From Streptomyces cavernae (lineage in GTDB: Bacteria > Actinomycetota > Actinomycetes > Streptomycetales > Streptomycetaceae): a stretch of 64,000 nt of DNA. A program made the position numbers and the translations under genes. This document shows positions 20,424 through 29,048 of the stretch, piece by piece (the first letter of the stretch is position 1; the number at the start of each line of letters is the position of its first letter). The DNA lies in contig NZ_ML137714.1 in NCBI RefSeq assembly GCF_004023625.1, positions 1-64,000 on the forward strand, given 5' to 3'. The notes under the pieces were generated by a model. The model searched no databases. It was given only the letters and a program-made list of their open reading frames with translations, and was not told the DNA's origin.

Positions 20424-21826
20424 GCAGCGAGAGAGCAGTGGGTGAGGAGACCCCGCGCCGCGGGACCACCGCCGCCGGCGGCGACACGCACACAGGCCGG
20501 GCCGGGCGGACCGCCGGCCGAACCGGGCAGGGCCCCGGATACCGCGTCTGGGCCGTGCCCGGCCTTCCCGAGATCCGCCGGGGAGACGACCTCGCCAAGC
20601 TCATCGCCGTCGCCGAGCCGGGACTCGTCGACGGGGACGTGCTGCTCGTCACCTCGAAGATCGTCTCCAAGGCCGAGGGACGACTCGTGGAGGCGGCCGA
20701 CCGGGAGGCCGCCATCGACGCCGAGACCATACGGGTGGTGGCCCGCCGCGGCCCACTGCGCATCGTCGAGAACCGGCAGGGCCTCATCATGGCCGCGGCC
20801 GGGGTCGACGCCTCCAACACCCCCGCGGGCACAGTGCTGTTGCTGCCCGAGGACCCCGACGCATCCGCGCGCGCCATCCGGGACGGACTGCGGGACGCCC
20901 TCGGGGTCGACGTCGGCGTCGTCATCACGGACACCTTCGGGCGCCCATGGCGGACGGGGCTGACGGACGTCGCCATCGGCGCCGCGGGCGTGCGGGTCCT
21001 CGACGACCTGCGCGGCGGCACGGACGCGCACGGCAACCCGCTGAGCGCCACCGTCGTCGCCACCGCCGACGAGCTCGCCGCCGCCGGCGACCTGGTCAAG
21101 GGCAAGGCCGCGGGGCTGCCCGTCGCGGTCGTACGCGGGCTGGCGCACATGGTGTCCGAGGACGACGGCGAAGGCGCGCGGGCGATGGTGCGGGGCGCAC
21201 GCGACGACATGTTCCGGCTGGGCACCTCCGAAGCGGTACGGGAAGCCGTGACCCAGCGGCGCACGGTACGGGCTTTCACGGACGAGCCCGTGGACCACGC
21301 CGCCGTACGACGCGCGGTCGCCGCGGCCGTCACCGCGCCGGCACCGCACCACACGACCCCCTGGCGCTTCGTCCTGCTGGAGTCCGAGGAGTCGCGCACC
21401 CGGCTGCTGGACGCGATGCGGGACGCGTGGATCGCGGATCTGCGCGGGGACCGCAAGACCGAGGAGTCCATAGCCAAACGGATCAGGCGCGGCGACGTGC
21501 TGCGCAACGCGCCGTATCTCGCCGTGCCCTGCATGGTCATGGACGGGTCCCACACCTACGGGGACCCTCGGCGTGACGCGGCCGAGCGCGAGATGTTCGT
21601 GGTGGCGACCGGGGCCGGGGTGCAGAACTTCCTTGTCGCGCTGGCCGGGGAGCGACTCGGTTCGGCCTGGGTGTCGTCCACGATGTTCTGCCGGGACGTC
21701 GTACGCGAGGTGCTGGGGCTGCCGGACACCTGGGATCCGATGGGTGCCGTGGCCATCGGTCATCCGGCCGGGGAACCGAGGCCGCGGCCGGAGCGGGATG
21801 CCGGGGTGTTCATCGAGGTGCGCTGA
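20420..21826 (+). CDS. fbiB: FbiB, bifunctional F420 gamma-glutamyl ligase/reductase
   Basis: A 468-residue two-domain protein. Residues about 40-275 form the CofE-type gamma-glutamyl ligase ([10 protein letters not shown] near 85, [19 protein letters not shown] near 170). Residues about 280-468 form the FMN-binding nitroreductase-like domain ([13 protein letters not shown] near 285, [20 protein letters not shown] near 400). In actinobacteria the reductase domain saturates dehydro-F420-0 and the ligase adds the glutamate tail. The GTG at 20420 sits inside the fbiA stop codon overlap. The first 35 residues are a variable Gly/Thr/Arg-rich extension. Confidence 0.95.
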   Translation: MSSERAVGEETPRRGTTAAGGDTHTGRAGRTAGRTGQGPGYRVWAVPGLPEIRRGDDLAKLIAVAEPGLVDGDVLLVTSKIVSKAEGRLVEAADREAAIDAETIRVVARRGPLRIVENRQGLIMAAAGVDASNTPAGTVLLLPEDPDASARAIRDGLRDALGVDVGVVITDTFGRPWRTGLTDVAIGAAGVRVLDDLRGGTDAHGNPLSATVVATADELAAAGDLVKGKAAGLPVAVVRGLAHMVSEDDGEGARAMVRGARDDMFRLGTSEAVREAVTQRRTVRAFTDEPVDHAAVRRAVAAAVTAPAPHHTTPWRFVLLESEESRTRLLDAMRDAWIADLRGDRKTEESIAKRIRRGDVLRNAPYLAVPCMVMDGSHTYGDPRRDAAEREMFVVATGAGVQNFLVALAGERLGSAWVSSTMFCRDVVREVLGLPDTWDPMGAVAIGHPAGEPRPRPERDAGVFIEVR

Positions 21827-21931
21827 GGCGCCCGCGTTCGACGTCTACGCTCATGCCTACGCTCATCCCTGACTACGCCCATCCGTCACGCCTACGCTCA
21901 TAGGGCATCCCGAGCTCCAAGGACCTCACTC

Positions 21932-22993
21932 GTGGCCGGACGCTTCGCCCCCCGTACCACGCGGACGACCGTGCGCGGTGGACAGGTCGCCGTGCCCGGG
22001 TCCGTGCCTGCCGCAGCCGTGCCGCCCGGGACGGTGCCGTCCGGAGCTGTGCCGCCCGGGACTGTGCCGCGGCAGGCCTCGGCGCCGGGGCGGGTGCGGC
22101 GGTGGACACCGCCCTGGCCGCTCGACCTCGGGCTGGTGCTGGGACCGTTGCGGCGCGGGGCGGCGGACCCCACGTTCCGGGCCACCTCGGACGGTGCCGT
22201 GTGGCGGGCCTGCCGGACCCCGGCGGGAATCGGAACGCTGCGCGTAACGCTGCGGGCCGGGATGGCCGAGGGCAGGGCATGGGGACCCGGAGCGGACTGG
22301 CTGCTGACCCGGCTCCCGGAACTCCTGGGCTCGTTGGACGACCCCGCGGCCTTCGTACCGCGGCACCGTCTGCTCGCGCTGACCCGGCACCGGCGACCGG
22401 GACTGCGGCTGACGCGGACCGGTCTCGTCATGGAGTCCCTGATCCCCTCGATCCTCGAACAGAAGGTCACCACGGACGAGGCATACCGGGCGTGGCGGCT
22501 GCTCGTCCGCGGATACGGGGATCCGGCGCCGGGCCCCGCGCCCGGCGGGATGTACGTCATGCCCGCGCCGCGCACCTGGGCGCTGATCCCGTCCTGGGAA
22601 TGGCACCGCGCCGGAGTGGACGACAAGCGCGCGTCGACGATCCTGCGGGCGGTACGGGTCGCCGGGCGACTGGAGGAGGCCGTGGGCATGGAGCCGGAGC
22701 AGGCGCAGGCCCGGCTGGAGCTGGTGCCCGGGATCGGGCCCTGGACGTCGGCGGAGACGGTGCAGCGCAGTCACGGGGCGGCGGACTCGGTGACGGTCGG
22801 CGACCTCCACCTGCCCGGCATCGTCGGGTACGCCCTCGCGGGGGACCGCGACGCGGACGACGCGGCGATGCTGGCTCTGCTGGAACCGTACGCGGGACAG
22901 CGCCACCGGGCGGCGCGCCTCATCCTCCTCTCAGGGCGCACGCCTCCCCGGCGGGTGCCCCGGATGCCGCGGGGGGACATCGGGCGGCTGTGA
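21932..22993 (+). CDS. DNA-3-methyladenine glycosylase-like HhH-GPD protein
   Basis: A 353-residue helix-hairpin-helix base-excision glycosylase of the AlkA type. It would remove alkylated purines in DNA repair. The hairpin motif ELVPGIGPWTSAETV lies near residue 255-270. The likely catalytic Asp follows in SVTVGDLHLPG. MESLIPSILEQKVTTDEAYRAW near 168 is the conserved helix that precedes it. The N-terminal 45 residues are a low-complexity Pro/Val/Gly stretch (VPPGTVPSGAVPPGTV). The start is the GTG at 21932 with AAGGA upstream. The gene is downstream of fbiB with a 105-bp gap, and a large minisatellite follows its stop. Confidence 0.88.
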   Translation: MAGRFAPRTTRTTVRGGQVAVPGSVPAAAVPPGTVPSGAVPPGTVPRQASAPGRVRRWTPPWPLDLGLVLGPLRRGAADPTFRATSDGAVWRACRTPAGIGTLRVTLRAGMAEGRAWGPGADWLLTRLPELLGSLDDPAAFVPRHRLLALTRHRRPGLRLTRTGLVMESLIPSILEQKVTTDEAYRAWRLLVRGYGDPAPGPAPGGMYVMPAPRTWALIPSWEWHRAGVDDKRASTILRAVRVAGRLEEAVGMEPEQAQARLELVPGIGPWTSAETVQRSHGAADSVTVGDLHLPGIVGYALAGDRDADDAAMLALLEPYAGQRHRAARLILLSGRTPPRRVPRMPRGDIGRL

Positions 22994-23000
22994 GGCCCTC

Positions 23001-23310
23001 TTGCCGGGCGGGGAAGCAGCAGACCCCCTTGCCGGACGGGGAAGCAGCAGACCCCCTTGCCGGACGGGGAAGCAGCAGACCCCCTTGCCGGACGGGGAAG
23101 CAGCAGACCCTCCTGCCGGGCGAGGAGGCAGCAAGCCTTCCTGCGGGCGAGGAGGCAGCAAGCCTTCCTGCGGGCGGGGAGGCAGCAAGCCTTCCTGCCG
23201 GGCGGGGAGGCAGCAAGCCGCCGGACGGGAAGGCAGCAAGCCCCCTCACCGGACCGGAAACAGCCGGCCCTCCTGCCGGGCGGGAAGGCAGCAGGCCCTC
23301 TCACCGGATA
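23001..23310. repeat. 28-bp minisatellite, about eleven copies
   Basis: The unit TTGCCGGACGGGGAAGCAGC followed by AGACCCCC starts at 23001, 23029, 23057 and 23085 with almost no change, then continues as more diverged 26-29 bp units (CTGCCGGGCGAGGAGGCAGC and similar) up to about 23310. Copies are contiguous, with no spacers, so it is not a CRISPR array. The near-identical copies at one end suggest recent expansion. Confidence 0.93.
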
Positions 23311-23357
23311 GGTCTCCGCCGCTCCCGCCGCTCTGACCGTTCCTGCGGGTCCCGAGC

Positions 23358-23376
23358 CCGGGGGCTTCGCCCCCGG
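23358..23376. terminator. Short hairpin at the end of the nucleotidyltransferase gene
   Basis: CCGGGGGC (23358-23365) pairs with GCCCCCGG (23369-23376) around a TTC loop. It lies between two convergent genes, 55 bp past the stop of the minus-strand gene, and can serve either strand. Confidence 0.65.
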
Positions 23377-23430
23377 ACCCCCCTTTCGGCCCCGCGGCCT
23401 CGTCTTCGATCGCGCCGGGCGGGCTGAGCG

Positions 23431-24513
23431 CTACTGGTCGGAGGAGAAGCGCACGGCCCCCGCGGGCAGCAGCGCGTCGCACCACACCCGCACGCCCTCC
23501 CGGAGTTCGTTGTCCGCCCCCACCCGTGCCCCGTCCCCGATCACCGCGCCCGTGACGACCGTGCGGGCCCCGACCACCGACCGCGCCCCGATCAGCGAGT
23601 CGGTGATCACGGCGCCGGGCTCCACCACGGCCCCCGCGAGGATCGTGCTCCCGAAGATGCGAGCCCCCTCGCCGACCACGGCACGCTCGCCCACCACCGT
23701 GCCCCCGGTCACCTTCGCGTCGTACGCCACCAACGCGGTGGGAAGGATCAGGCGGTCCCCGCAGCGGCCGGGCACGGCGGGCGACGGGGCCCGGCCCAGG
23801 ACCAGGTCCGCCGAGCCGCGTACGAAGGCGGCCGGGGTGCCGAGGTCCAGCCAGTACGTGGAGTCGACCATGCCCTGAAGATGGGCGCCCGCCGCGAGCA
23901 GCCCCGGGAACGTCTCCCGCTCCACCGAGACCGGCCGGCCCGCCGGGATCGTGTCGATGACCGACCGGCGGAACACGTACGCCCCGGCGTTGATCTGGTC
24001 GGTGACGATCTCCTCGGGCGTCTGGGGCTTCTCCAGGAACGCGGTCACACGGCCCGTGTCGTCGGTGGGCACCAGACCGTAGGCCCGGGGATCCGACACC
24101 CGTGTCAGATGCAGCGAGACGTCCGCCCCCGACGACTCGTGCGTCGCCACGAGTGCCCGGATGTCCAGGCCCGTCAGGATGTCCCCATTGAAGATCAGCA
24201 CCGGATCGGAGGGTCCCGACCGCAGTCGGGACGCCACGTTCCGGATGGCGCCGCCGGTGCCGAGGGGCTCCTCCTCGGTTACGTACTCGAGGTGGAGCCC
24301 TAACGACGAACCGTCGCCGAAGTGCGGTTCGAAGACCTCGGCCAGGTAGGACGTGGCGAGCACGATGTGCTCGACCCCCGCCGCTCTCGCCCGCGCCAGT
24401 TGATGCGTGAGGAACGGAACCCCGGCCGCCGGGACCATCGGCTTCGGTGTGTTCACCGTCATGGGCCGCAACCGCGTGCCCTTGCCGCCGACCAGGAGAA
24501 TCGCTTCTGTCAC
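23431..24513 (-). CDS. Sugar-1-phosphate nucleotidyltransferase (mannose-1-phosphate guanylyltransferase type)
   Basis: A 360-residue enzyme that couples a sugar-1-phosphate to an NTP. The nucleotide-binding loop ILLVGGKGTRLRPMT is at residues 5-19 with the following KPMVP. FNGDILTG near 108 contains the metal-binding Asp. From about residue 250 a left-handed beta-helix of hexapeptide repeats begins (VVGERAVVGEGARIFGSTIL). The order of genes around it matches the mycobacterial manB/rmlA2-like locus, and with manA and phosphomannomutase in the window GDP-mannose is the most likely product. A glucose-1-phosphate thymidylyltransferase role cannot be excluded. The GTG at 24513 gives the expected first strand. 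Confidence 0.85.
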   Translation of the reverse strand: MTEAILLVGGKGTRLRPMTVNTPKPMVPAAGVPFLTHQLARARAAGVEHIVLATSYLAEVFEPHFGDGSSLGLHLEYVTEEEPLGTGGAIRNVASRLRSGPSDPVLIFNGDILTGLDIRALVATHESSGADVSLHLTRVSDPRAYGLVPTDDTGRVTAFLEKPQTPEEIVTDQINAGAYVFRRSVIDTIPAGRPVSVERETFPGLLAAGAHLQGMVDSTYWLDLGTPAAFVRGSADLVLGRAPSPAVPGRCGDRLILPTALVAYDAKVTGGTVVGERAVVGEGARIFGSTILAGAVVEPGAVITDSLIGARSVVGARTVVTGAVIGDGARVGADNELREGVRVWCDALLPAGAVRFSSDQ

Positions 24514-24641
24514 CTTCGTCTCTGCTTCCTGCTGGGGCCGGCCGATCTATCTCGGCGGGCCAGTGTATGCAGACTGTTCGATGGCGCGTTCGAAGTCTCG
24601 CGACCCGCCCGAAGATTGCCGTCCTCCCGCCGGGGCAATTT

Positions 24642-26033
24642 CTAACGCCCTTGATAGCGGGCCGACTTGGAGCGGGCCGTTCCGAGCTTGGCGTACAGAC
24701 GGCTCCCCGGGCAGTCGGTGGCGAACCCGTCCCGATGGCCGGAGATGACATTCAATCGTACTTTTGTGCCTTTTTTGTACCGATTACCTCCGCCGGATGT
24801 CAGAGACGCCTTGCCCTTCGGATTGCCCCCGTACAGTCCGAGTTTCCACGCCGTCAATCTGGCGATGGCGTCCACCGACTTGGCGGCCGGATTCGTGGCG
24901 GAGAAGCTGCCGAGGACGGCGATGCCCATGCTGTCGTTGTTGAAACCGAGCGTGTGTGCGCCCATGACCGCCTTGGCCACGCCACCTGCGCGGCCTTCGT
25001 AGATGTTGCCGCACTTGTCGACGAGGAAGTTGTAGCCGATGTCGCGCCAGCCACTGCTCACCACGTGGTAGCGGTAGATACTGCGAATGACCGATGAAGC
25101 TTGTGCACAGCTGTAGTTGTTGCCCGAGCCGCTGTGGTGGACGAAGGCCACCCTGACCGCCTTGGTGTAGCGGAAGTCGCGCTCGCGCAGCGATTCGTCG
25201 GCACCCCAGCCTCTGCGGGTGACGATGCGGGGGCGGGGGCCGATGTACGGGGTTCTGAGGGCGCTGTCCTCGGCGCTGGTCTCGACGCTGTCCTTGGTTC
25301 CGTCTTTGGTGCCGTCGTCGGTACCGTCCTCGGTGCTGTCCTCGGCACCGTCGTCCGTGCCGTGCTCGGCGATGAACAGTTCTGCCTCGGTCTGCTTCTT
25401 GTCCAGTGCGGGGATGGCGTCGACACCCAGTGGCGCCAGTTCGGCGTTGACGGCGGACGCGGCGGCGGACTCGGGGGTGAGCGCGGCGGCCTGCGGTCCG
25501 TCGCCTTCCGCTCCCCGCAGGGGTTCGGCGCCGGGGTCCACCAGTTCGAGGCGCATACCGCGCGGAAGCGCCTCCTCCCCGCCGGCCCGGCTGTCCACCG
25601 CCGTCTCGACGCGGACCTCGATGCCGTTCGACTCGCCGACCCACAGCGGGGCGGTGGCGCCGCGCAGACGCCTCGACGTGCCCTCGGCGCTGTCGAGGTC
25701 GGCGGCGTGGGCGTGGTTGTGCGTGTCGAGGTCCTGCCAGTCGGACCACTCTCCGGTCGCGACGGAACGGGTGCGGACCTGGACCTGACCGTGCAGTTCG
25801 ACGGCAGGGTCGTCCCAGACGACGCCGACCAGGGAGAAGGACCGTACATCACGCTTCGTCAGGCCCTGGGCGGGGGCGGGAGAGCGGTCGGTGGAGAGGG
25901 GGGCGAGGGGGAGGGACTGGGTGCTGCCGGGGATGCCCGGGTCGGGTGCTGCGGCATGGGAGGGAAAGGCGAGCGGGAGGGCAAGAGCCGCCGTGCAGGC
26001 GACACCGATCGAAGAAGAAATCAATCTACGCAT
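24642..26033 (-). CDS. Exported N-acetylmuramoyl-L-alanine amidase (PGRP family)
   Basis: A 463-residue secreted protein. A Sec signal peptide begins MRRLISSSIGVACTAALALP and is cleaved near SHAAA (residue 26). After a beta-rich region and an acidic repeat linker at about 235-275 (TDDG, EDG, TKDG units), a peptidoglycan-recognition amidase domain fills the C-terminus. Zinc ligands are visible as the second His of FVHHSGSG, and the His and Cys of SGHRDGFATDCPGS. It would cut the lactyl-amide bond between glycan and peptide. Starts at 26033, 26051 and 26057 are all in frame, and none has a ribosome binding site. I choose 26033 for the normal signal length. An AT-rich palindrome overlaps the region. 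Confidence 0.87.
   Translation of the reverse strand: MRRLISSSIGVACTAALALPLAFPSHAAAPDPGIPGSTQSLPLAPLSTDRSPAPAQGLTKRDVRSFSLVGVVWDDPAVELHGQVQVRTRSVATGEWSDWQDLDTHNHAHAADLDSAEGTSRRLRGATAPLWVGESNGIEVRVETAVDSRAGGEEALPRGMRLELVDPGAEPLRGAEGDGPQAAALTPESAAASAVNAELAPLGVDAIPALDKKQTEAELFIAEHGTDDGAEDSTEDGTDDGTKDGTKDSVETSAEDSALRTPYIGPRPRIVTRRGWGADESLRERDFRYTKAVRVAFVHHSGSGNNYSCAQASSVIRSIYRYHVVSSGWRDIGYNFLVDKCGNIYEGRAGGVAKAVMGAHTLGFNNDSMGIAVLGSFSATNPAAKSVDAIARLTAWKLGLYGGNPKGKASLTSGGGNRYKKGTKVRLNVISGHRDGFATDCPGSRLYAKLGTARSKSARYQGR
25255..25385 (-). repeat. Acidic in-frame microrepeat in the amidase gene
   Basis: Degenerate 12-15 bp units of the GTGCCGTCGTCG / GTACCGTCCTCG type encode alternating Thr/Ser-Asp/Glu-Asp-Gly residues, forming an acidic linker before the catalytic domain. 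Confidence 0.75.
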
Positions 26034-26045
26034 GCCAAAGATCTT

Positions 26046-26069
26046 GGACATAGTCATACATATATGTCC
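26046..26069. promoter_or_regulatory. AT-rich inverted repeat at the amidase start
   Basis: GGACATA (26046-26052) and TATGTCC (26063-26069) form a 7-bp inverted repeat whose centre holds ACATATATGT (26058-26067). On the minus strand this stretch offers TATATG/TATGAC as -10 candidates 20-30 bp before the ATG at 26033. It could be an operator or core promoter. No -35 match was convincing. Confidence 0.4.
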
Positions 26070-26181
26070 ATCTGGGAATTGACGGGGCGTCGGCTGCGTC
26101 CTCCGAACGGTGGCCCCCGCCGTCGGGCCGGCGTGTGGTCGGCAGCGCGCCACGACTGCGCCCCCGCGTACGCTTGCGCGC

Positions 26182-26937
26182 GTGAACCCCAACGACCGCA
26201 CCCCTGCCGACCTGCTGCGATCCGCGCTCGCCGTGGATCCGGCGCGCCCTCTGGTGACCTTCTACGACGACGCCACCGGCGAACGCGTCGAACTGTCCGT
26301 GGCCACCTTCGCCAATTGGGTGGCCAAGACCGCGAACCTGCTCCAGGACGGACTGTCCGCCGAGCCGGGTGAGCGGGTCGCGCTGCTGCTGCCCGCGCAC
26401 TGGCAGACGGCGGTGTGGCTGATCGCGTGCTCGTCGGTGGGTGTGATCGCGGACGTCGGCGGGGACGCGGCCCGCGCGGACCACGTGGTCGCCGGGCCGG
26501 ACGCCCTCGACGCGGGGCTCGCCTGCTCCGGCGAGCGGATCGCGCTGTCGCTGGCGCCACTGGGCCGCCGCTTCCCGACGCCGCCCGCCGGGTACGCCGA
26601 CTACGCCGTCGAGGTGCCCACCCAGGGGGACCGCTTCACGCCGTACGTGCCCGTGGACCCGGAGGCGCCTGCACTGGTCGTCGCCGGGGCGGAGTACACG
26701 GGGGCCGAGGTGGTCGAGCGGGCCCGGGCGGACGCGCCGGTCCTCGGGCTCACCGGACCGGGCTCACGTCTGCTGTCGGCTTTGCCGTACGACACCTGGG
26801 AAGGGCTCGGCGCCGGGCTGTACGCGCCGCTGGCAGCCGGGGGCTCCGTGGTGCTGTGTCGGCATCTTGACCGGCTGGGCGAGGAAGGGCTGGCGAAGCG
26901 GATCGAGAGTGAGCGGGTTTCGGCTACGGCTCGCTGA
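26182..26937 (+). CDS. TIGR03089 family protein (AMP-binding-like)
   Basis: A 251-residue actinobacterial protein that resembles the N-terminal part of acyl-CoA synthetases: LVTFYDDATGERVELSVATF at about residue 22, then TANLLQDGL and GERVALLLPAHWQTAVWLI. The adenylation core motifs (the Gly/Ser/Thr-rich P-loop and the C-terminal domain) are not visible, so it is probably not an active ligase. The first strong start is the GTG at 26182. The upstream in-frame ATG at 26110 has no ribosome binding site and lies in the divergent promoter region. The divergent neighbour is the amidase gene. Confidence 0.82.
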   Translation: MNPNDRTPADLLRSALAVDPARPLVTFYDDATGERVELSVATFANWVAKTANLLQDGLSAEPGERVALLLPAHWQTAVWLIACSSVGVIADVGGDAARADHVVAGPDALDAGLACSGERIALSLAPLGRRFPTPPAGYADYAVEVPTQGDRFTPYVPVDPEAPALVVAGAEYTGAEVVERARADAPVLGLTGPGSRLLSALPYDTWEGLGAGLYAPLAAGGSVVLCRHLDRLGEEGLAKRIESERVSATAR

Positions 26938-27500
26938 GGTTGGCGCTCGGTGGCTGCCGCCGGTATGTGGTGGGCGCGGTCGCGTCTGCCGGGCCGGCCG
27001 CCGTGCGCGGTCGCGTCTGCCCGGCCGGCCGCCGTGCCGGTCGCGTCTGCCGGGTCGGCCGCCGTGCGCGGCTGCGGGAGCACTGGGGCTTGGCGCGCAG
27101 TTCCCCGTGCCCCCGAACCAAGGAACGCCACCCCGCAAACCACGACCCACCGCTCCACCACCGCCCGCCCAGCCGGGCCGGCCGCCGTGCGCGGTCGCGT
27201 CTGCCGGGCCGGCCGCCGTGCGCGGCTGCGGGAGCACTGAGGCTTGGCGCGCAGTTCCCCGCGCCCCTGAGCGGGCTCGCCATTCTCCGTCCAGGGAAAC
27301 CCCGGCGCCCGGCAGTCCGCACGCGACGGCCCGGATGCGGGGCGCCCGCCAGGACCGCCGTCCCGCCGGCCCGGACCGCCCCGTCGGGGACATGCCTGGG
27401 CGTCACCCGTTCGGCTCATCCCCGGCCGCCTCCGGGGGCTCGGTGGAGGCATCGTCGTAGGAGGTCCGGCTCCTATGGCGTGGAGGGGGTGGTTACAGCG
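26938..27500. other. Repeat-rich gap upstream of the first LCP gene
   Basis: This 563-bp stretch has no gene. It contains several copies of a GGTCGCGTCTGCCGGGCCGG-type unit (about 26980-27065 and 27180-27220), and two copies of a 45-50 bp block that includes GCTTGGCGCGCAGTTCCCC (near 27090 and 27242). The last 60 bp lead to the LCP start with GGAGGGGG near 27482. Confidence 0.75.
26975..27270. repeat. Two-tier direct repeats with GCGCAGTTCCCC element
   Basis: The unit CGTCTGCCGGGCCGGCCGCC recurs at least five times. A larger block (CGGCTGCGGGAGCACTG, then the GCTTGGCGCGCAGTTCCCC segment) occurs at about 27068-27113 and again at about 27220-27265. I remember the GCGCAGTTCCCCGCGCCCCT motif as widely dispersed in Streptomyces intergenic regions. 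Confidence 0.8.
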
Positions 27501-28811
27501 GTGAGCAGACGCAGAGGTGTGGTTCCGGCAGGGATGCTCGGGCCCGGGGCGGGGGCCAGCCCCCTGGGGGCGGGTGTGCGGCGGAGGCGGCGGCGCTGGG
27601 TGCGCCGGGGGGGTGTGGGGGTTGCCGTCCTGCTCGTGGGGGCCGTGGGGGCGGGGTGGGTCGTGTACGAGAAGCTGGACTCCAACATCACCGCGGACAA
27701 TGACGCCGCCGACGAGCTTGCCCGGTACGAGAAGGAGCGTCCCACCGCGCTCGTGCGTGACGCGCAGAACATCCTGCTGATCGGTTCCGACTCGCGCTCG
27801 GGGGACGGCAACAGCGCCTACGGCCGGGACTCGGGTACCGAGCGCTCCGACACGACGATCCTGCTGCACCTCGCGGCGGACCGGAAGAGCGCCACCGCCG
27901 TGTCGATACCCCGGGACCTGATGGTGAACGTGCCCAGCTGCCGCAGACCGGACGGGACCCGCACGGCGCCGAGGTTCGCGATGTTCAACTCCGCCTTCCA
28001 GGTGGGAGGTTCGGCGTGCACGATCCGAACGGTCGAGAAGCTCACGGACATTCGGGTGGATCACCACATCGTCGTCGACTTCCGCGGCTTCAAGGAGATG
28101 GTCGACGCAGTGGACGGCGTCGAGGTGTGTCTGACGGAGCCGATGAACGACCCCGCCGCCAAGCTGACGCTCGCCGCCGGCAAGCACACCCTCAACGGCG
28201 AGCAGGCCCTCGGCTACGTACGCGCCCGCAAGAGCCTCGGCAACGGCAGCGACACCGGCCGCATCGACCGCCAGCAGCGCTTCCTCGCCGCGCTCGTCAA
28301 CAAGGTGCACAGCAACGACGTTCTGCTCAATCCGACCAAGCTCTACCCACTCCTCGACGCCGCCACATCTTCGCTCACCACGGACCCGGATCTGGCGAGC
28401 CTGCGCGGTCTCTACCAACTTGTGCGGGGTGTGCGCCACATTCCCATGGAACGGGTGCAGTTCCTGACCGTTCCCCGGCGCGCGTACGTCCACGACCCCA
28501 ACCGCGACCAACTCGTGGAACCCGACGCGCAGCGGTTGTTCACCCGGCTGAGACTGGACGAACCGGTGGCGGTGGCCAAGGACGGATCGGACACCGGGTC
28601 CACCGCGCCCTCCAACGAGCCCTCCGGACAAGGGAGTCGGACCTCGGGTGATGGTTCGCACACAACACCGGACGGCAGCCCGGCGGAACGCACCGAGCGG
28701 CCGGCGGGAACCGCGACCGACACCGCGCAGTCCTCCCGATCCGCCTCGCCACCTCCTGATCCGGTGCCCACGTTCCGCGGAAACACCGCCGCGGAGGACG
28801 GCTGCGGGTAA
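27501..28811 (+). CDS. LytR-CpsA-Psr (LCP) family protein 1
   Basis: A 436-residue membrane-anchored protein. LCP enzymes transfer lipid-linked glycopolymers such as teichoic acid or polysaccharide onto peptidoglycan outside the membrane. A basic stretch RRRRRRWVRR precedes a single helix at about residues 37-55. The LCP domain follows at about 90-260: NILLIGSDSRSG, AVSIPRDLMV, VDFRGFKEMVDAVDGVEVCL and YVRARKSLGN, including the Arg and Asp residues used for pyrophosphate binding. The tail is Ser/Thr/Pro-rich and there is no LytR_C domain. GTG at 27501 is preferred; another GTG at 27489 would sit too close to GGAGGGGG. First of five LCP genes in 10 kb. Confidence 0.88.
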   Translation: MSRRRGVVPAGMLGPGAGASPLGAGVRRRRRRWVRRGGVGVAVLLVGAVGAGWVVYEKLDSNITADNDAADELARYEKERPTALVRDAQNILLIGSDSRSGDGNSAYGRDSGTERSDTTILLHLAADRKSATAVSIPRDLMVNVPSCRRPDGTRTAPRFAMFNSAFQVGGSACTIRTVEKLTDIRVDHHIVVDFRGFKEMVDAVDGVEVCLTEPMNDPAAKLTLAAGKHTLNGEQALGYVRARKSLGNGSDTGRIDRQQRFLAALVNKVHSNDVLLNPTKLYPLLDAATSSLTTDPDLASLRGLYQLVRGVRHIPMERVQFLTVPRRAYVHDPNRDQLVEPDAQRLFTRLRLDEPVAVAKDGSDTGSTAPSNEPSGQGSRTSGDGSHTTPDGSPAERTERPAGTATDTAQSSRSASPPPDPVPTFRGNTAAEDGCG

Positions 28812-29048
28812 AGCGATTGCCAAGCGGAAGGAAGTCCCTACTTAAAAATAGGGGGAATTGCCCAGTTGTAGGGACGTGCAATTTGTCACCGTGGCTGCTT
28901 GACGTCGAAGTGGGCGGATAGTGTGAGCGATCCGGTGACTCGGGCCGCCAGGCTTATGCCTAGGGTCGAGCACTGCTTGACCGACTGACCGAGCGTCTTC
29001 GATGGGGGCGAAGGCGCCGCGTGGCCCCGACGGAGGACTCAGACAACC
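28812..29048. promoter_or_regulatory. Structured gap upstream of LCP gene 2
   Basis: The 237 bp carry an AT-rich island (28840-28860, rare here), CCCTA at 28836-28840 that can pair with TAGGG at 28849-28853 or with TAGGGAC at 28869-28875, and GTCACCG/CGGTGAC arms at 28885-28891 and 28933-28939. TTGACG (28899-28904) with TAGTGT (28919-28924) is a promoter candidate, but spaced only 14 bp. This looks like the control region of the downstream gene. Confidence 0.4.

Larger units (their letters stand above)
22994..23430. other. Convergent gap filled by a 28-bp minisatellite
   Basis: The 437 bp between the convergent glycosylase and nucleotidyltransferase genes consist mainly of tandem repeats (23001-23310), followed by a short hairpin at 23358-23376. 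No gene is supported: the open frames across it are consequences of the repeat and its G+C bias. Confidence 0.8.

Noticed and set aside
23001..23310. Possible CRISPR array
   Set aside because: The 28-bp units are contiguous with no spacers between them, and no cas genes are near.
26938..27500. Coding sequence fused to LCP protein 1
   Set aside because: The open frame runs through repeated intergenic DNA; a GTG start follows at 27501.
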